A stretch of DNA of 43,540 nt from Parasitella parasitica (taxonomy: Eukaryota; Mucoromycota; Mucoromycetes; Mucorales; Mucoraceae), in NCBI GenBank assembly GCA_025201805.1, contig MU619271.1, forward strand, positions 21,629 to 65,168, written 5' to 3'. The notes under the pieces are model-generated. The model ran no database searches. It had not been told where the DNA came from and saw only the letters and a list, made by a program, of their open reading frames with translations. Both the position numbers and the translations under genes were made by a program. This document shows positions 1-11,076 of the stretch, piece after piece (position 1 is the stretch's first letter; each line of letters begins with the position of its first letter).

Positions 1-52
1 TTTTTTTGCTCTGCTACGAAATAATTCCCTTCTAAAATTCTCAACCAAACAG

Positions 53-2685
53 CACTGAATCTACACCACCACCGTCTCCACCTTCCGAACAACCACAGCA
101 AACCGCTATAATGACACCAGCGGAAAGAAATTGGTGTTTGCAAACTATCAAATCACTGCGAAAACACAAAAGAGCTATTGCGTTTCTGGAGCCTGTGGAC
201 CCAATCGTGTTCAAAATTCCAGACTATTTCGACATTATCAAATCACCAATGGACCTTGGCACTATCGACAAGAAATTGAAAGCAGAGCAGTATCCGACGC
301 TTGCTGCCTTCAAAGCTGACGTACAGCTTGTATTTGATAACTGCTTTCTTTACAACAATGCGGGAGACCCTGTTACTCAGGACGCTAAAAAGCTAGAGGA
401 ACACTACAAAAAATTGTGCAAGAAAGAGCCCTCTCTTGCTCATGCTACAGAAGCACCAAAAAAGATAGTAATCTCTGCACCGAAACCCACTACATACATT
501 GACAATGTTAGTTTTTTAATTCTTTTTTTTTTCTTGTGCGCTTACATCTTGCGCTAATGGCTGTATTGACAAATTATTTAGACATTTTCGTCAGAACAGT
601 TTCCAACGCAACAACCACAGCAAGATTATTCGTCAACACCTTCTACAGCTTTGGATGTCGATACAAGCAGCAGCAGCAGCAGCAGCAGCAGCATGATCCC
701 TGATCAACAGACACCGAAACCGCGAATAAAGGTCAAATTGCCTGTACAGCCTGATCTATATAACGAGACACCTAAATCGGCTACGACTATGACTACGACT
801 ACGACTACGACGACAGCGACAGCGACGGCCCCAATTACTGCACCAGCCAAGTCACCAAGCACCGATTCAACATCTTTGGCAGTCAGGAATACCCATCATG
901 GTAGAATGGAAGCGATGCCTGAAGACCAATTTAAGCGCTGCGAAGCTATTGTTCATGAGTTGAAGAAACCAAAGTACAAGGGGTTTTATTGGCCATTCCT
1001 TAATCCTGTAGATGCGGATGCGTGGGGTGCCTCAGATTATTATGAAATCATCAAACAGCCCATGGATATGACGACTTACGAGCGAAAATTATACGAATAC
1101 GAGTATTCAAATGAAGAGGAACTAGCACAAGACATTCGACTCATGTTTCGAAATTGTTATTTTTACAATCCACCGAACCATCTTGTTCACGGCCTCGGTA
1201 AAGAGTTTGAAGAAATATTCGAGAAGCAATGGGCAAAATTACATAGTAACAACAAGAAATCCTCTAAAAGCCATTCATCAAAACGACGACGTACTTCGCA
1301 CACTGTAGATACACCCACTTTAAATAATACTCCTCCATCCACTGTACAACAACCGCAACCACAAACACAATCTCTGCAAACTACTACTACCAGCTTCTCA
1401 GAATCATCGTTACTCAAAAGTGATAATTCATTATCTGACATAAAAATCAATACTAATAATAACAACCAAGGTCGATCCACCATTTTGCGTTTGAAGCTGA
1501 ATGGCCCCACTGTCAAAAAAGAAGAGCAGCCAAAGGTGAGATAATAAGAACGAACGTAACTGGGCATTTATACTAATGTGTAATCAAGCCCAAGCCAATT
1601 GTCAAGGTTCCTGGGTTAGCTCTTTCGAAAGAACCTCCGTCCTCAGCAGCCATTACGTCGGTTGCTAATGGTCCAAAATTGGCTATTGGGGTAAAGCCTC
1701 CGTCGCCTGTTAAAGAAAAAAAACCAGAGAAATCTGTAAGTACTACCAGAGTCTTGATTCACATGTATTGACAGCGGACTAGACACCTATTGTTTTACAA
1801 AATCATGACAAGTGGCTCGCACTGGCTAAAAAATCCCCTACAGAAGCTGCCACCGCACCAGCAGCACCTGTAGCAAAAGCAGCCACTCAACACAAACCAA
1901 CTTTACAGCAAACACACCATACCAATTACAATAAAAAACCAAAAGAGATCATTTCCCCTAGTGCTTCGACGCCAAATTTACACCATTCGCCTCCGCCACA
2001 GCCGCCACAAGCACCAAAAGCACAACCGTTCGATATCAATGTTTTGTATAATCAAATTCATAACGAAAAAAAGTTGAAAGAACAACAAGTAAAAATCTTG
2101 GCGAATCCGAATAAACTGCCAAGGCACTGATTTCTTTTTTTTTTCTTTTTTTTTTTTTGATAGAAACGAGAGGAGCAAGATAGGTGGGAAAAGAATGAAA
2201 AGATCAGATTAGAAAAGGAAAAAATCGCAACTGAGATCCGTCTTGGCAAATTAAGAGAACTCAACCAACAATCACAAATGCAAAGACAACAGGACAAAAA
2301 GGACAGATATCGTGAATTGGTAAGTGAGATAATTCTGTTTTTTTTTGTTTTTTGTTTTTAAGAAAAAAGTGTCTCGGGCTGAACTATTCGAAAGAATTCC
2401 CAAAGAATTGATATCAGCAAACAAAAGATGATGTTTGCCAAGTTTGAATCCTCATTCTTGGTCCGAGATCAAGATTGGAGGGAAGTCTTTACCTGGCAGC
2501 GAGACACAAATGATTATCGTCATATACCTGTTCCTGGCTTTGTGAAAAGAGCACCTATCAAAATACCAGAACTACGCAGACGGTTATTGAGCAAGTGTGC
2601 TCGGTTGGAAAACTCAAAGAGTAATGATCACAGCCCTGAAACTGTTAATGGAGACGGCGAATTGTCTGATATGGATGTAGATTAG
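53..2685 (+). CDS. Double-bromodomain (BET/Bdf1-like) chromatin reader, 5' end outside the window
   Basis: Acetyl-lysine reader expected to act on chromatin in the nucleus. Proposed exons are <53-506, 582-1535, 1589-1735, 1783-2088, 2164-2319 and 2395-2685. All junctions are phase 0, giving at least 768 aa. A TAA at 33-35 and an acceptor at 51-52 suggest the gene begins upstream; Met at 111 is the alternative start. Bromodomain 1 lies at about residues 22-125, with the ZA-loop string IPDYFDIIKSPMDLGTI and the acetyl-lysine-binding Asn in NCFLYN. Bromodomain 2 lies at about 267-370, with YYEIIKQPMDMTTY and NCYFYN. Between them are poly-Ser and poly-Thr microsatellite tracts. A basic KRRR cluster, Q/P-rich linkers and a charged, probably coiled-coil segment follow, ending in an acidic tail. 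I find no ET domain in the visible part. The last splice is uncertain: the obvious acceptor at 2361-2362 leads to a stop at about 2429, so I prefer the acceptor at 2393-2394. Confidence 0.8.
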
Positions 2686-3519
2686 TTGTGAGTTTTTTTT
2701 TACAGAGAGAGAAAATAAATTAAAATCTTTTTTTTTGTCGTAATAATTCCAATATAATGACGATCCATTTATTAATATGGGTAAGCCAAGTAAAGATGAT
2801 AATAAAAGTAATACAGTATCAAAATGTTGGTTACAGTTAATATATACTTACAAGGACGACACGATGTGGGCATTATGTATACCAACTACATTTTTGGACA
2901 TCGTGGCCTCAGCCATGAAGCCTGAACATCTTGACAAGACATTAAATCATTTGGGAGATCAATGCCTAACTGGGAGCACCATGAAGCTGCTTTAACCGAT
3001 GGTTCGGGGAGAAATGGCTCAAGATCCCAAAGTGATAAAATCAATGTATGCACATCCAGTCCGAAATATCTCGTCAGGGAAGTATCAATGTTATCTTTAG
3101 ATAAATTCAAATACTTGAGTAGTCAGAAGGAAATAGCAACACGTCAGTTTAAAATACTTTGCCACATTGACTGTTGTTGTCACTCGAGCTGTATACAGTT
3201 GATTTGACAAGAGTTTTTCATTGTGATTGTGCCATTGTTCTGAGGAAGCTTAAAATTACTCCATAATCACTTTTCTCTTAATTTAGTATACTCTAACACT
3301 GCAAAATCTATAAATGAATGCTATATTATTTTGCCAGCCCCTTCAAATGATCTCTTGGCAGACCATCGTTATTATCTGAAGCCAAAGGAGATGGTTTAGA
3401 AACGTATTTCCCAACACTGATACCCGAGCCGATAGAAGCACACCCCCCAATCCACCAGCACTAATAAGAGAATGCATAGTCTGCTGTAGTATGCTGCCCC
3501 CCCCCAAGGATCCCGCATC
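2686..3519. other. Gene-free interval downstream of the bromodomain gene
   Basis: An AATAAA-like signal near 2712-2717 probably ends the upstream gene. The remainder holds only short, interrupted reading frames on both strands. None shows a recognisable domain. It may be the decayed 5' flank of the Helitron relic that follows. Confidence 0.5.
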
Positions 3520-4245
3520 TTCTTCGTTGATGGTCCAGGTAGTACTGGAAAGACATTTGTGTTTAATGTACTCCTTGGTCGTGATAGACGAGAAGGTGAT
3601 TTTGCGATTATTGCTATGGCCTTAAGTGAAACTGCTGCATTGTTGCTCAAAGGCGGACGTACTGCTCGCTCTACCTTTAAGATACCTTTAGAGTTCACCA
3701 ACGGTAGCGTGTACGACATTTCGCCCCGCTCTGACTAGCACCATTTAATCCAAAGAGCAAAAATTATTGCTTGAGATGAAATGCTCAATGATCAGCAAGG
3801 ACTTTATAGCAACAGTTGGTCGCTCATTTCGCGAGTGCTTGAACAAAGCCAGCTTTTGGCCAGTGGTAGTCTCAATGCAATTGCGTACAAACATGAGCGT
3901 TTGACAGGCCCTTCGGACTGACAATTCAGGTCTTGCTAATGAACTTCAACAAGTTGCTGATTATCGACTTCAGGTTGGTCAAGGTACTGTTTCTACAGTT
4001 ACTCTGCCCCAGAGGCATATCTTCAGATATTATCCAAATTCTCGAGGAGATGCTCATAGCTGGAGATAATTTGATTAATTTGATAAGAAGCATATCCTTT
4101 GATATTGCCACTGCGGCCAACAGTCTTGATTACTTTGCTGGGAGGGCTATCTTGACTGGGGAAAAAAAAAACCAGAGATGTCAAGGTGATAAACAATATG
4201 CTCTTGGAGTGCATTGAAGGGCGCGAAATTTAGTCAAGGGTACAT
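3520..4245 (+). pseudogene. Decayed Helitron Pif1-like helicase
   Basis: Relic of the helicase domain of a Helitron RepHel protein. Translation from 3520 gives FFVDGPGSTGKTFVFNVLL, with a Walker A motif at 3532-3555. It is followed by the Helitron-typical stretch ending in KGGRTARSTFKIPLEF. In the same frame, TAG at 3736 and TGA at 3772 interrupt the gene. The second lies directly before the Walker B Asp-Glu, where intact relatives have Trp. The next motif (LRTNMSV, about 3881) is in a second frame. DYFAGRAILTG (about 4128) is in a third, followed by an A-run that shifts the frame again. At least two stops and two or three frameshifts make it non-functional. No Rep/HUH domain or Helitron termini were found. 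Confidence 0.8.
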
Positions 4246-5399
4246 TTACCGTAACGAAGAGAAGGCGAAAATCGAACGTGGCGGTGTGATACAGCTCGTA
4301 GGTCTTTAAGAAAATGGTCAAAAATGAGGTATCGTAAAAGTTTAACTGCCCAAGATAAATTAGCTGTTTCGGGACAAAAGTTTCCAGCCAAGAATTTCCA
4401 TAGGTTTGACTTCATCGGCACCCAACTAATGCCATGGTGGAAGTGCTAGTTTTGCATTTGGCAACAACGCCAAGGATGCATTTGAATCCATTATTTTCGT
4501 ATTTGTAACTGTAAGCAAGGTCTTTTTCATGGCAATTCTTAAGAGTGCTAATGCGGGTCGACACTCAGCATTCATTCGACTCTGGAGATCATTTTACTTT
4601 GAACATATACCAAAAATCTCCAAGATTCTAGCGGTAGATGGATGTTCCACAACAACTCTATGTTGGAGCTAAAAGATGAGCTGCAGCGGTTAAAGATCAC
4701 ATACGCCAAACCAAGAAGGAAAGATACCGATTGTGACAACGAGGAGATTGATGACACTGACTTCAAGTACAATGACCCAAAGCTGAACAAATGGAATAAA
4801 ATGTACAACTCAACTTCCAAATATCAAAACTATACTGGGTCTGTTGTATCCATGAGCCATCTCAACTTTCTGATCAAGATGCAACTGATGTAGGCGCTGC
4901 TGCTGGTGCCGCTGCCACTGTTGCGTTTACCACTGCAGCAATTTAGATTAATATATACGGTACTTTGGTGACGCCTTTCTTGCACATGTACCTACAAACA
5001 AAATTTGAGGGATCAAAACTATACAAATGGAATACAAAACTATCTCTTTAACAGATAAAACATTTGACCAAAGGTAAAACATGATGTCTCTTTTGTGATG
5101 TTCCCGTAACATGTTCAGATATACATGTATACGAATAGAATAGAGTCTTTTGGATAAATGATATATCAGCCATTGATGTTTATTTTCAACGCAGCGTGAG
5201 AGTGCAATTTGGGGTTGATTCAAATCTGCGTTCATTACAGAATTGTCTGGATTTCCCAACATGTGCCATCACCGTCTTATTTTCAAAAAGCACACGTTCG
5301 ATATACTCATTCAAAAAAGGGGCCCAAATACATTAAAAATCGAAACAATGAGGTTAAAAGAATATCACTGCCAAAATATAATTTATTTGCAAGAGACGT
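4246..5399. other. Gene-free interval, possible further transposon debris
   Basis: Contains an 83-codon frame at 4642-4893 (+), rich in Lys, Asp and Asn, that I cannot assign. It has no splice context or neighbouring exons that extend it. Other frames are short. It probably continues the decayed Helitron neighbourhood, but I see no diagnostic motif. Confidence 0.4.
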
Positions 5400-6043
5400 T
5401 TAGTTTTCATCTTCGACAACTTCGGTATTGAGACCTAGAGACAAAGTTTGTTTGGTCAGTAAACTAGTCGCTTCACAGATAGGAGGACCAAGGTCATTAG
5501 ACAACTTGGCATATTTATACTCCAACCTCTTGCGCTCACTAACTGGCCGGAAATTCATGTTTGCAAGAGCTTATTCTTGACCAGAATAAAAACCCTCAGT
5601 TTAAACATAAATTACGCGGAATCGCAGTGGGATAGATTGCCAAGGAGATGTAAACTAATAGAAATAGAGAAAAAAACCCTCCCCCCCCCTCCTCTTCTCC
5701 ACTTACCCTTAAAGTCAACAGTAGGCACAAATGTAACATACGAATAGAGCTTTTCTTTGGCATCTTCATCGTCGTTACGCTTGCGGGCAATACGGACACG
5801 AATACGGTGGTCAGAATGCTTTACACCACGAGACCAGATAGCCTTGTTCAATGAGGGGTCAAGACGCACGTCTTTGGTACCCATAGCCTTCTGGGCAAAA
5901 GCCTTGACGGCCTTGATGGCATGGGGAGAACGCTTTCTCAAAGAGCGACCAAAGACATGCTTGTGCAAGTGGATGGTGTATTCACGAGTGACAACATCAG
6001 CAAGAGTGGAACGCTTTTGAGGGGTAGCAGTAGACTTGGCCAT
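5400..6043 (-). CDS. RPL31: 60S ribosomal protein L31 (eL31)
   Basis: Structural protein of the cytosolic large ribosomal subunit. Exon 1 runs 6043 to 5707 and exon 2 runs 5434 to 5400, giving 123 aa, the usual eL31 length. The start [20 protein letters not shown] leads into the family block [13 protein letters not shown]. Later come [20 protein letters not shown] and [19 protein letters not shown]. The short final exon supplies the family-typical end [11 protein letters not shown], which resembles the metazoan eL31 C-terminus. The split Gly codon fits the GTAAGT donor at 5706 and the CTAG acceptor at 5435. The 272-nt intron is unusually long for this window and contains a C/T homopolymer and a 41-codon open frame that reads into exon 2. 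A telobox-like motif lies about 200 bp upstream of the start. Confidence 0.95.
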
Positions 6044-6683
6044 TTCAAGAGTATAATGGATGGATGGATGGATTGCCTCGGTATAGGAATAAAAGAGAGT
6101 GAGAGACGAGACTCTACTTGCTCACTCCAAACTATTTCACCGTTTCAACTGGTGTTGAAATGTTGGTTGCGGCGGCGGTGGTGGTGGTCGTAGCACTGAT
6201 ACTAGCAGCCTTGGAAATCAAGGCCCTTGGTATTGTGTTCTTCAAATTAGGGTTATTGAGAGAAAGCTTAAATCTGCTCTTTAGGCAGGTTTAAAAAAGA
6301 AATACGCCCAGCTACTATGGCCAGCACTAGAAATCAGCTGCATTTACTGTATTAAAATTACTTGTTGAGCAGAAAGGCATACGCCCATTGCAGCTGCTTA
6401 TGGTGCTTGCTTGCCGCTCGCAAAGCAAGGCGAAATTAGCCCTCATCTGGATCCAACCTCCAAAATATTGTAGAAACGACACGCCAAGTGGCTTGATTCA
6501 ATGGCACATAGGCTGCCCATTGGTATACAAGGATGGTTGATTAGCGCATCATCTTTTATCATTGGCCCCTTCTAGGCGTGTCCCAGAAACGCCAAAATTT
6601 TGAATCATCTCTGTTTGCACAAGTTTGTGACCCTTCTTGTGGGCCTTTCTTTTTTTTGCTTTTATTTCACTCTACTTTTCTGC
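6044..6683. other. Divergent intergenic region between RPL31 and PMT4
   Basis: About 640 bp separate the start codons of eL31 (leftward) and Pmt4 (rightward), so the interval must hold both promoters. Apart from the telobox-like motif I see no gene, tRNA or repeat. Confidence 0.6.
6247..6255. promoter_or_regulatory. Telobox-like TTAGGGTTA motif upstream of RPL31
   Basis: TTAGGGTTA lies about 205 bp upstream of the eL31 start. Telomere-repeat-like boxes bound by Tbf1/Myb-type factors are a known element of ribosomal-protein promoters in many fungi. One 9-mer could also occur by chance. Confidence 0.4.
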
Positions 6684-9227
6684 ATGTCTACGAACCTTCG
6701 ACAAAGACGTGTCGAGTCTGAAGGAGCCTCAGAAAAGCTCTCAGACGTTGATTTTGATGACTCTAAAAAGGTAATGTATTTACTGTGGCGATTTCCGTAA
6801 CGCTCCAGCCTTAACGGACAAGACAGTATGGAAAGGACTCTACGCCTAGTCAGCGTTGTCCTCAGGGCCACTATGCTGCCTGTGCTCTGCTGTTAGTCAT
6901 TGCTACGTTTACTACATTCTACAAGATTTGGAACCCTGCAGAAGTCGTGTAAGTCGCTTTTTTCCTTTGCTGACAAGGTTAGAACTCTCCCCCCTCTCCC
7001 CCACTCAACAAACACATCATGTAATAGATTTGATGAAGTTCACTTTGGCAAGTTTGCTGGTTACTACCTGAAAAGAACTTATTATTTTGATGTACACCCT
7101 CCGTTGGCTAAACTGATGATTGCGGGCGCTGGCTACCTTTTAGGGTTTGACGGCCAGTACGATTTTGCAAACATTGGCGACAGCTACATTGATCACCACG
7201 TCCCTTACATTGGTCTCCGCGCTCTGCCCGCAACCCTCAATGTAATTTGTGTTGCTTTGATGTATGGGATCATGAAGGAATCGGGCTATTCATTGGCCAT
7301 ATGTGTCTTGACAACTGCCATGTACGTCTTTGATAACGCCATGGTCACCCAGAACAGGCTGATCTTGCTGGACAGCATGCTGCTTGTGTTCATCTTGGCC
7401 ACTGTATATAGCTATATTCAGTTTAGAAAGTTGAGGCACAAATCGTTCTCTGTAGAATGGTGGGGCTGGTTGTTGGCAACTGGCGTTTTCATGGCATTCA
7501 CTGTGAGGTTGGTAGTGGTTTTTTTTTTTGGTCAAGTATATGTATACAGGGTTTTTGACATGCTGTTGCTTTTTCTTTTTTATGCAGCGTCAAAATGGTG
7601 GGCCTTTTTGTGGTCGCATTGATTGGGTTTTCGGTTATCTACGACCTGTGGATGCTTTTAGATATCAAACGTGGATTAACCATGGTAATGCGCTGTGAGC
7701 AAAACTATTGCCAAGACAACATGATTTATACTGACATGCACCCTCGGTTAGAATCGATTTATGAAGCACTTTTACGCTCGCGCTTTCAGTCTCATCTTTG
7801 TTCCTATTGTCATCTATTTATTTTGGTTCTATGTTCATTTTGCCATCCTCATTGAATCAGGCCCTGGCGATGCCTTCATGACTACAAGGTTTCAAGACAC
7901 CCTCAAAAATAGCCCATTGAAAATGTCTGCGCTGGAAATTTATTACGGCGATGAAATCACCATGAAGCACAAGGACACCAACTCTTATCTTCACTCTCAT
8001 GATCTCCACTACCCGTTGAGGTACGAAGATGGCCGTGTCAGCAGCAAAGGGCAGCAAGTTACTGCTGTCATGGAGCCCAACGAAAACTGCTACTGGCGCA
8101 TCAAGCCTACTACGCCTTCAGAGGATGACCAACAAGAGCCTCGCCCTGTCAAGAATGGTGACATTATTCAATTAGAACATGTAGTTACCGGCACCAACTT
8201 GCTGACCCATGACGTCGCATCACCATGGATGCCTACTAATGAGGAAATCACTACCGTTCCCTTGGATACTAGATACGAAGAAACGCTTTTCAAGATTATT
8301 TTCGACGACGACGATGCCGAGATATTCGAAACGCACATGGTATCTTTCCGTCTTATACATGAGGACACCAAGGTAGCTGTTTGGGTTCACAACAAAAAGC
8401 TGCCGGAATGGGGGCTGGGACAGTTGGAGGTCAATGGCAACAAGAACGCTATCGGCAAGACCAACTACTGGAGTGCTCAGGAGATCAAGGGCAAAAATGC
8501 CACTGAAATCAACGCCACCAAGAATGCCAAAGAGCTGGGCCATATGCCTTTTATCAAAAAGTTCTTTGAGCTGCAAGGACGTATGCTCTCGCACAACGCT
8601 GGCTTGACCAAACCTCATCCCTATCAATCGACTCCCATTACGTGGCCATTTATGATTCGTGGCGTGTCGTACTGGTCCAAGGAAGAGACCCGATCTCAAA
8701 TTTACCTGACTGGCAACCTGTTTGGCTGGTATTTGTCTGTAGGAGGCATTGCCGTTTTTGCTGGCATCATGTTGGCGGATGTGCTGGCTCGCCGTAGAGG
8801 CATCGATCCCATCGAGGAGCCCGTCAGACATCGTTTGTTGCAAAGCGTCGGCTTTTTCTTTGTCGGCTGGGCCTTGCACTACTTTCCCTTTTTCCTCATG
8901 GGCCGATCACTCTTCCTCCATCATTACTTGCCTGCTGCCACCATCAACTACCTGCTGCTGGGCGCAATGTACCAGTTCATTTTTATAGATGGCATCGATT
9001 CTCCCGTCTCCTTTTTGAGCCGCAAGAGTAAATTGACCCGCCAAACAAGCATGAAAGCTGAAGTTTCATGGAAGGTGTATGTTGCTGTTGGCGTCACCCT
9101 TGCTTTGCAGATTGCAATGTTTGTATATTTGGCCCCTTTGACTTATGGCACTCCCTTGACAGTCGAAGAGGTGCAAAATCACCAGTTACTGAATGGATGG
9201 AAGCTCCAATATGGTAAGTTGCGATAG
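6684..9227 (+). CDS. PMT4: Dolichyl-phosphate-mannose--protein mannosyltransferase, Pmt4 type
   Basis: ER multi-pass enzyme that transfers mannose from dolichyl-phosphate-mannose to Ser/Thr of secretory and membrane proteins. Exons are 6684-6770, 6827-6948, 7028-7507, 7588-7684 and 7752-9227 (753 aa, near the usual Pmt4 size). The first membrane segment is at about 47-62. The catalytic Asp-Glu pair is in VVFDEVHFGKFAGYYLKR (D72, E73), followed by DVHPPLAK. VTQNRLILLDS and the spacing of FANIGDSYIDHHVPYIGLR match Pmt4 better than Pmt1 or Pmt2. MIR repeats occupy about 320-500. C-terminal helices carry LHYFPFFLMGRSLFLHHYLP. The 3' end is ambiguous: reading on gives a stop at 9227. Using the GTAAGT donor at 9214 and the acceptor at 9409-9410 would instead end the protein a few residues later, at 9418. 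Confidence 0.93.
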
Positions 9228-9333
9228 ACGTTTATTTAAAATGACGCAAATACATCTAACAAGAGTGAATAGCTAAATAACCTCTTTTTCATCATATAAA
9301 AATGACATTTCTCACATCATCTACAACTATTTC

Positions 9334-9381
9334 AATTACTACTACAACCACTTCTACTACTATTACTACTACTACTACTAC
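9334..9381. repeat. Imperfect (ACT)n microsatellite
   Basis: Trinucleotide ACT/ATT-rich repeat between PMT4 and TLG2, immediately before a T-rich stretch and CAG. It lies inside the alternative last intron of PMT4 if that intron is used. Confidence 0.7.
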
Positions 9382-9506
9382 ATTTATAAAATAAACCTTC
9401 TTTATTACAGTCACTTGAATTTGTGTACAACGATAACAGAGCATTTGCAGTTATTCCTCTTTTTTCTTGTTCTTGTTCTTATCTGTTTTCTAAATACATA
9501 CATAAC

Positions 9507-10673
9507 ATGGCCACAAGAAGTAGGACTTTGCTGTTTCTCCAATATAGAAATTCGTATGCAAGGACGCAGGGCTCTGCTCCTCACTTTTCTGCTGGTTTAT
9601 CCGAGACGGAAGGGCTAATAGAGAGCTCGGACACCGTAATTGAAATGTCGGTGCTACCTCCAAAGTGGTTCGTGTGATGGATATCTCTGCACTAACCACG
9701 CATCTAGTAACTCTAATTTAGGGTCGATATTGTAGACGAAGTGGACGAGGCATTGGACGTAGTCAGAGATAAAAGTATAGGGGTTTTTTTTTTTTTTTTT
9801 TTTTGCATACATGCTGATTTTTCGTGTATAACTTAATGAGCAAAATTCATAGTAACCAAGCTGGAGGGAATGCATCGGAAACATTTGCTACCAGGATTCA
9901 ATGACAGGACATCAGACGAAGCAGCAATCAATAAACTAACACAGCAAATCACTGACGTAACAAAGCCATACATACCCAGCCGAGAAACTAGGACTAAACA
10001 GCCATTTTGCATACAATTAGGAATTTTATCGCATCAAGCGTGACATTCAGCGTATTCGAGTGGGAGCGAACGACTCGGACCAGGATGACATGTTGGCCAG
10101 GAACATCCAAACCAGCTTGGCGACAAAAGTGCAGGACGTATCCTCGAGTTTCAGAAAGCAGCAATCTTCATATCTACAGAGTAAAACAAACGTAACATGC
10201 AATTTTACACTTTGCTGGTCGCTCATATTCATCTACTAGAGCTGCAAGGCCAAGAAAACCGCAAAGCGGATATTTTGGGCCTAGAAAATGACCTCAGCTA
10301 CGAAGCAGCCGAGCTTTTACTAGACGAAGATGCACAATTAGGCTTTACAGAATCCCAGCTGGCAGTGTTGGAGTCCAACAATGAGACGATCGATCAACGA
10401 GAAAGAGAAGTGAATCAGATCGCAAAATCAATACATCAGCTGGCCGAAATCTTTAGGGATCTGCAGACGTTAGTTATTGATCAAGGATCCATGCTGGACA
10501 GAATCGACTATAATATCGAGCAAACCAATGTGCAAGTGAAGGATGCAGTGGTCCAATTAGATAAAGGCGCTCACTACCAAAGCAAGACTCGAAAGCGCAA
10601 ACTGATGCTGCTTTTGATCTTGGCCATCATGCTACTCATTGTCATATTAATTGTAAAGCCCAAGAGGCGATAA
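9507..10673 (+). CDS. TLG2: Qa-SNARE, Tlg2/syntaxin-16 family
   Basis: Tail-anchored t-SNARE for fusion at the trans-Golgi network and endosomes. Exons are 9507-9667, 9722-9774, 9853-9956, 10021-10180 and 10240-10673 (303 aa). The extreme N-terminus MATRSRTLLFLQYRNSYA matches the Tlg2/syntaxin-16 peptide that binds the Sec1/Munc18 protein Vps45. PPKWVDIVDEV opens the Habc region, as in syntaxin-16. The SNARE helix spans about 213-273, with zero-layer Gln about 241 in VIDQGSMLDRIDYNI. A single membrane anchor (about 281-298) is followed by a short basic tail KPKRR. Intron 2 (9775-9852) contains a T-run of about 22 nt. The start is about 280 bp after the PMT4 stop, so the promoter lies in that gap. 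Confidence 0.93.
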
Positions 10674-10723
10674 ACCGCATACATGTATACACACCATAAA
10701 ATTCTATATCCCCCTCTCCTTCC

Positions 10724-10858
10724 NNNNNNNNNNNNNNNNNNNNNNNNNNNNNNNNNNNNNNNNNNNNNNNNNNNNNNNNNNNNNNNNNNNNNNNNNNNNN
10801 NNNNNNNNNNNNNNNNNNNNNNNNNNNNNNNNNNNNNNNNNNNNNNNNNNNNNNNNNN
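10724..10858. other. Assembly gap (run of N)
   Basis: A block of about 135 undetermined bases between TLG2 and ATG26. Its true length is unknown. It lies in the 3' flank of TLG2 or the promoter side of ATG26 and interrupts no gene I predict. Confidence 0.99.
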
Positions 10859-11076
10859 CGCATGATATCAGTACGCATCGATCTTGTTGGCAACAGCTCA
10901 CACCAGCGCCTCACGTTTACGTCATGATGTGGGTGCCCCAGCCATTGTGGCCGATTTGACAATGCATTTTGTTCTATTAAAAAGGCTGCAGTTACTAGAT
11001 TTCTTTCCCGTTTCCTTTTCTTCTCCTGTATACATGTGTTTTTACTGTGGCGACCAATTTCGATTAAACATTGCGC

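Noticed and set aside
3396-3719. Minus-strand frame of 107 codons in the Helitron relic
   Set aside because: It is the complement of the helicase Walker A region, and the plus-strand reading explains the sequence.
8220-8879. 219-codon open frame antisense to PMT4
   Set aside because: It lies entirely opposite well-conserved Pmt4 coding sequence, has no family motifs, and is explained by codon bias of the true gene.
6684-9227. Assignment of the mannosyltransferase to Pmt1 or Pmt2
   Set aside because: VTQNRLILLDS and the PxVPYxxxR-type segment after the DVHPPL motif fit Pmt4 better.
10642-10962. Open frames running through the N block
   Set aside because: They are open only because the gap is undetermined.
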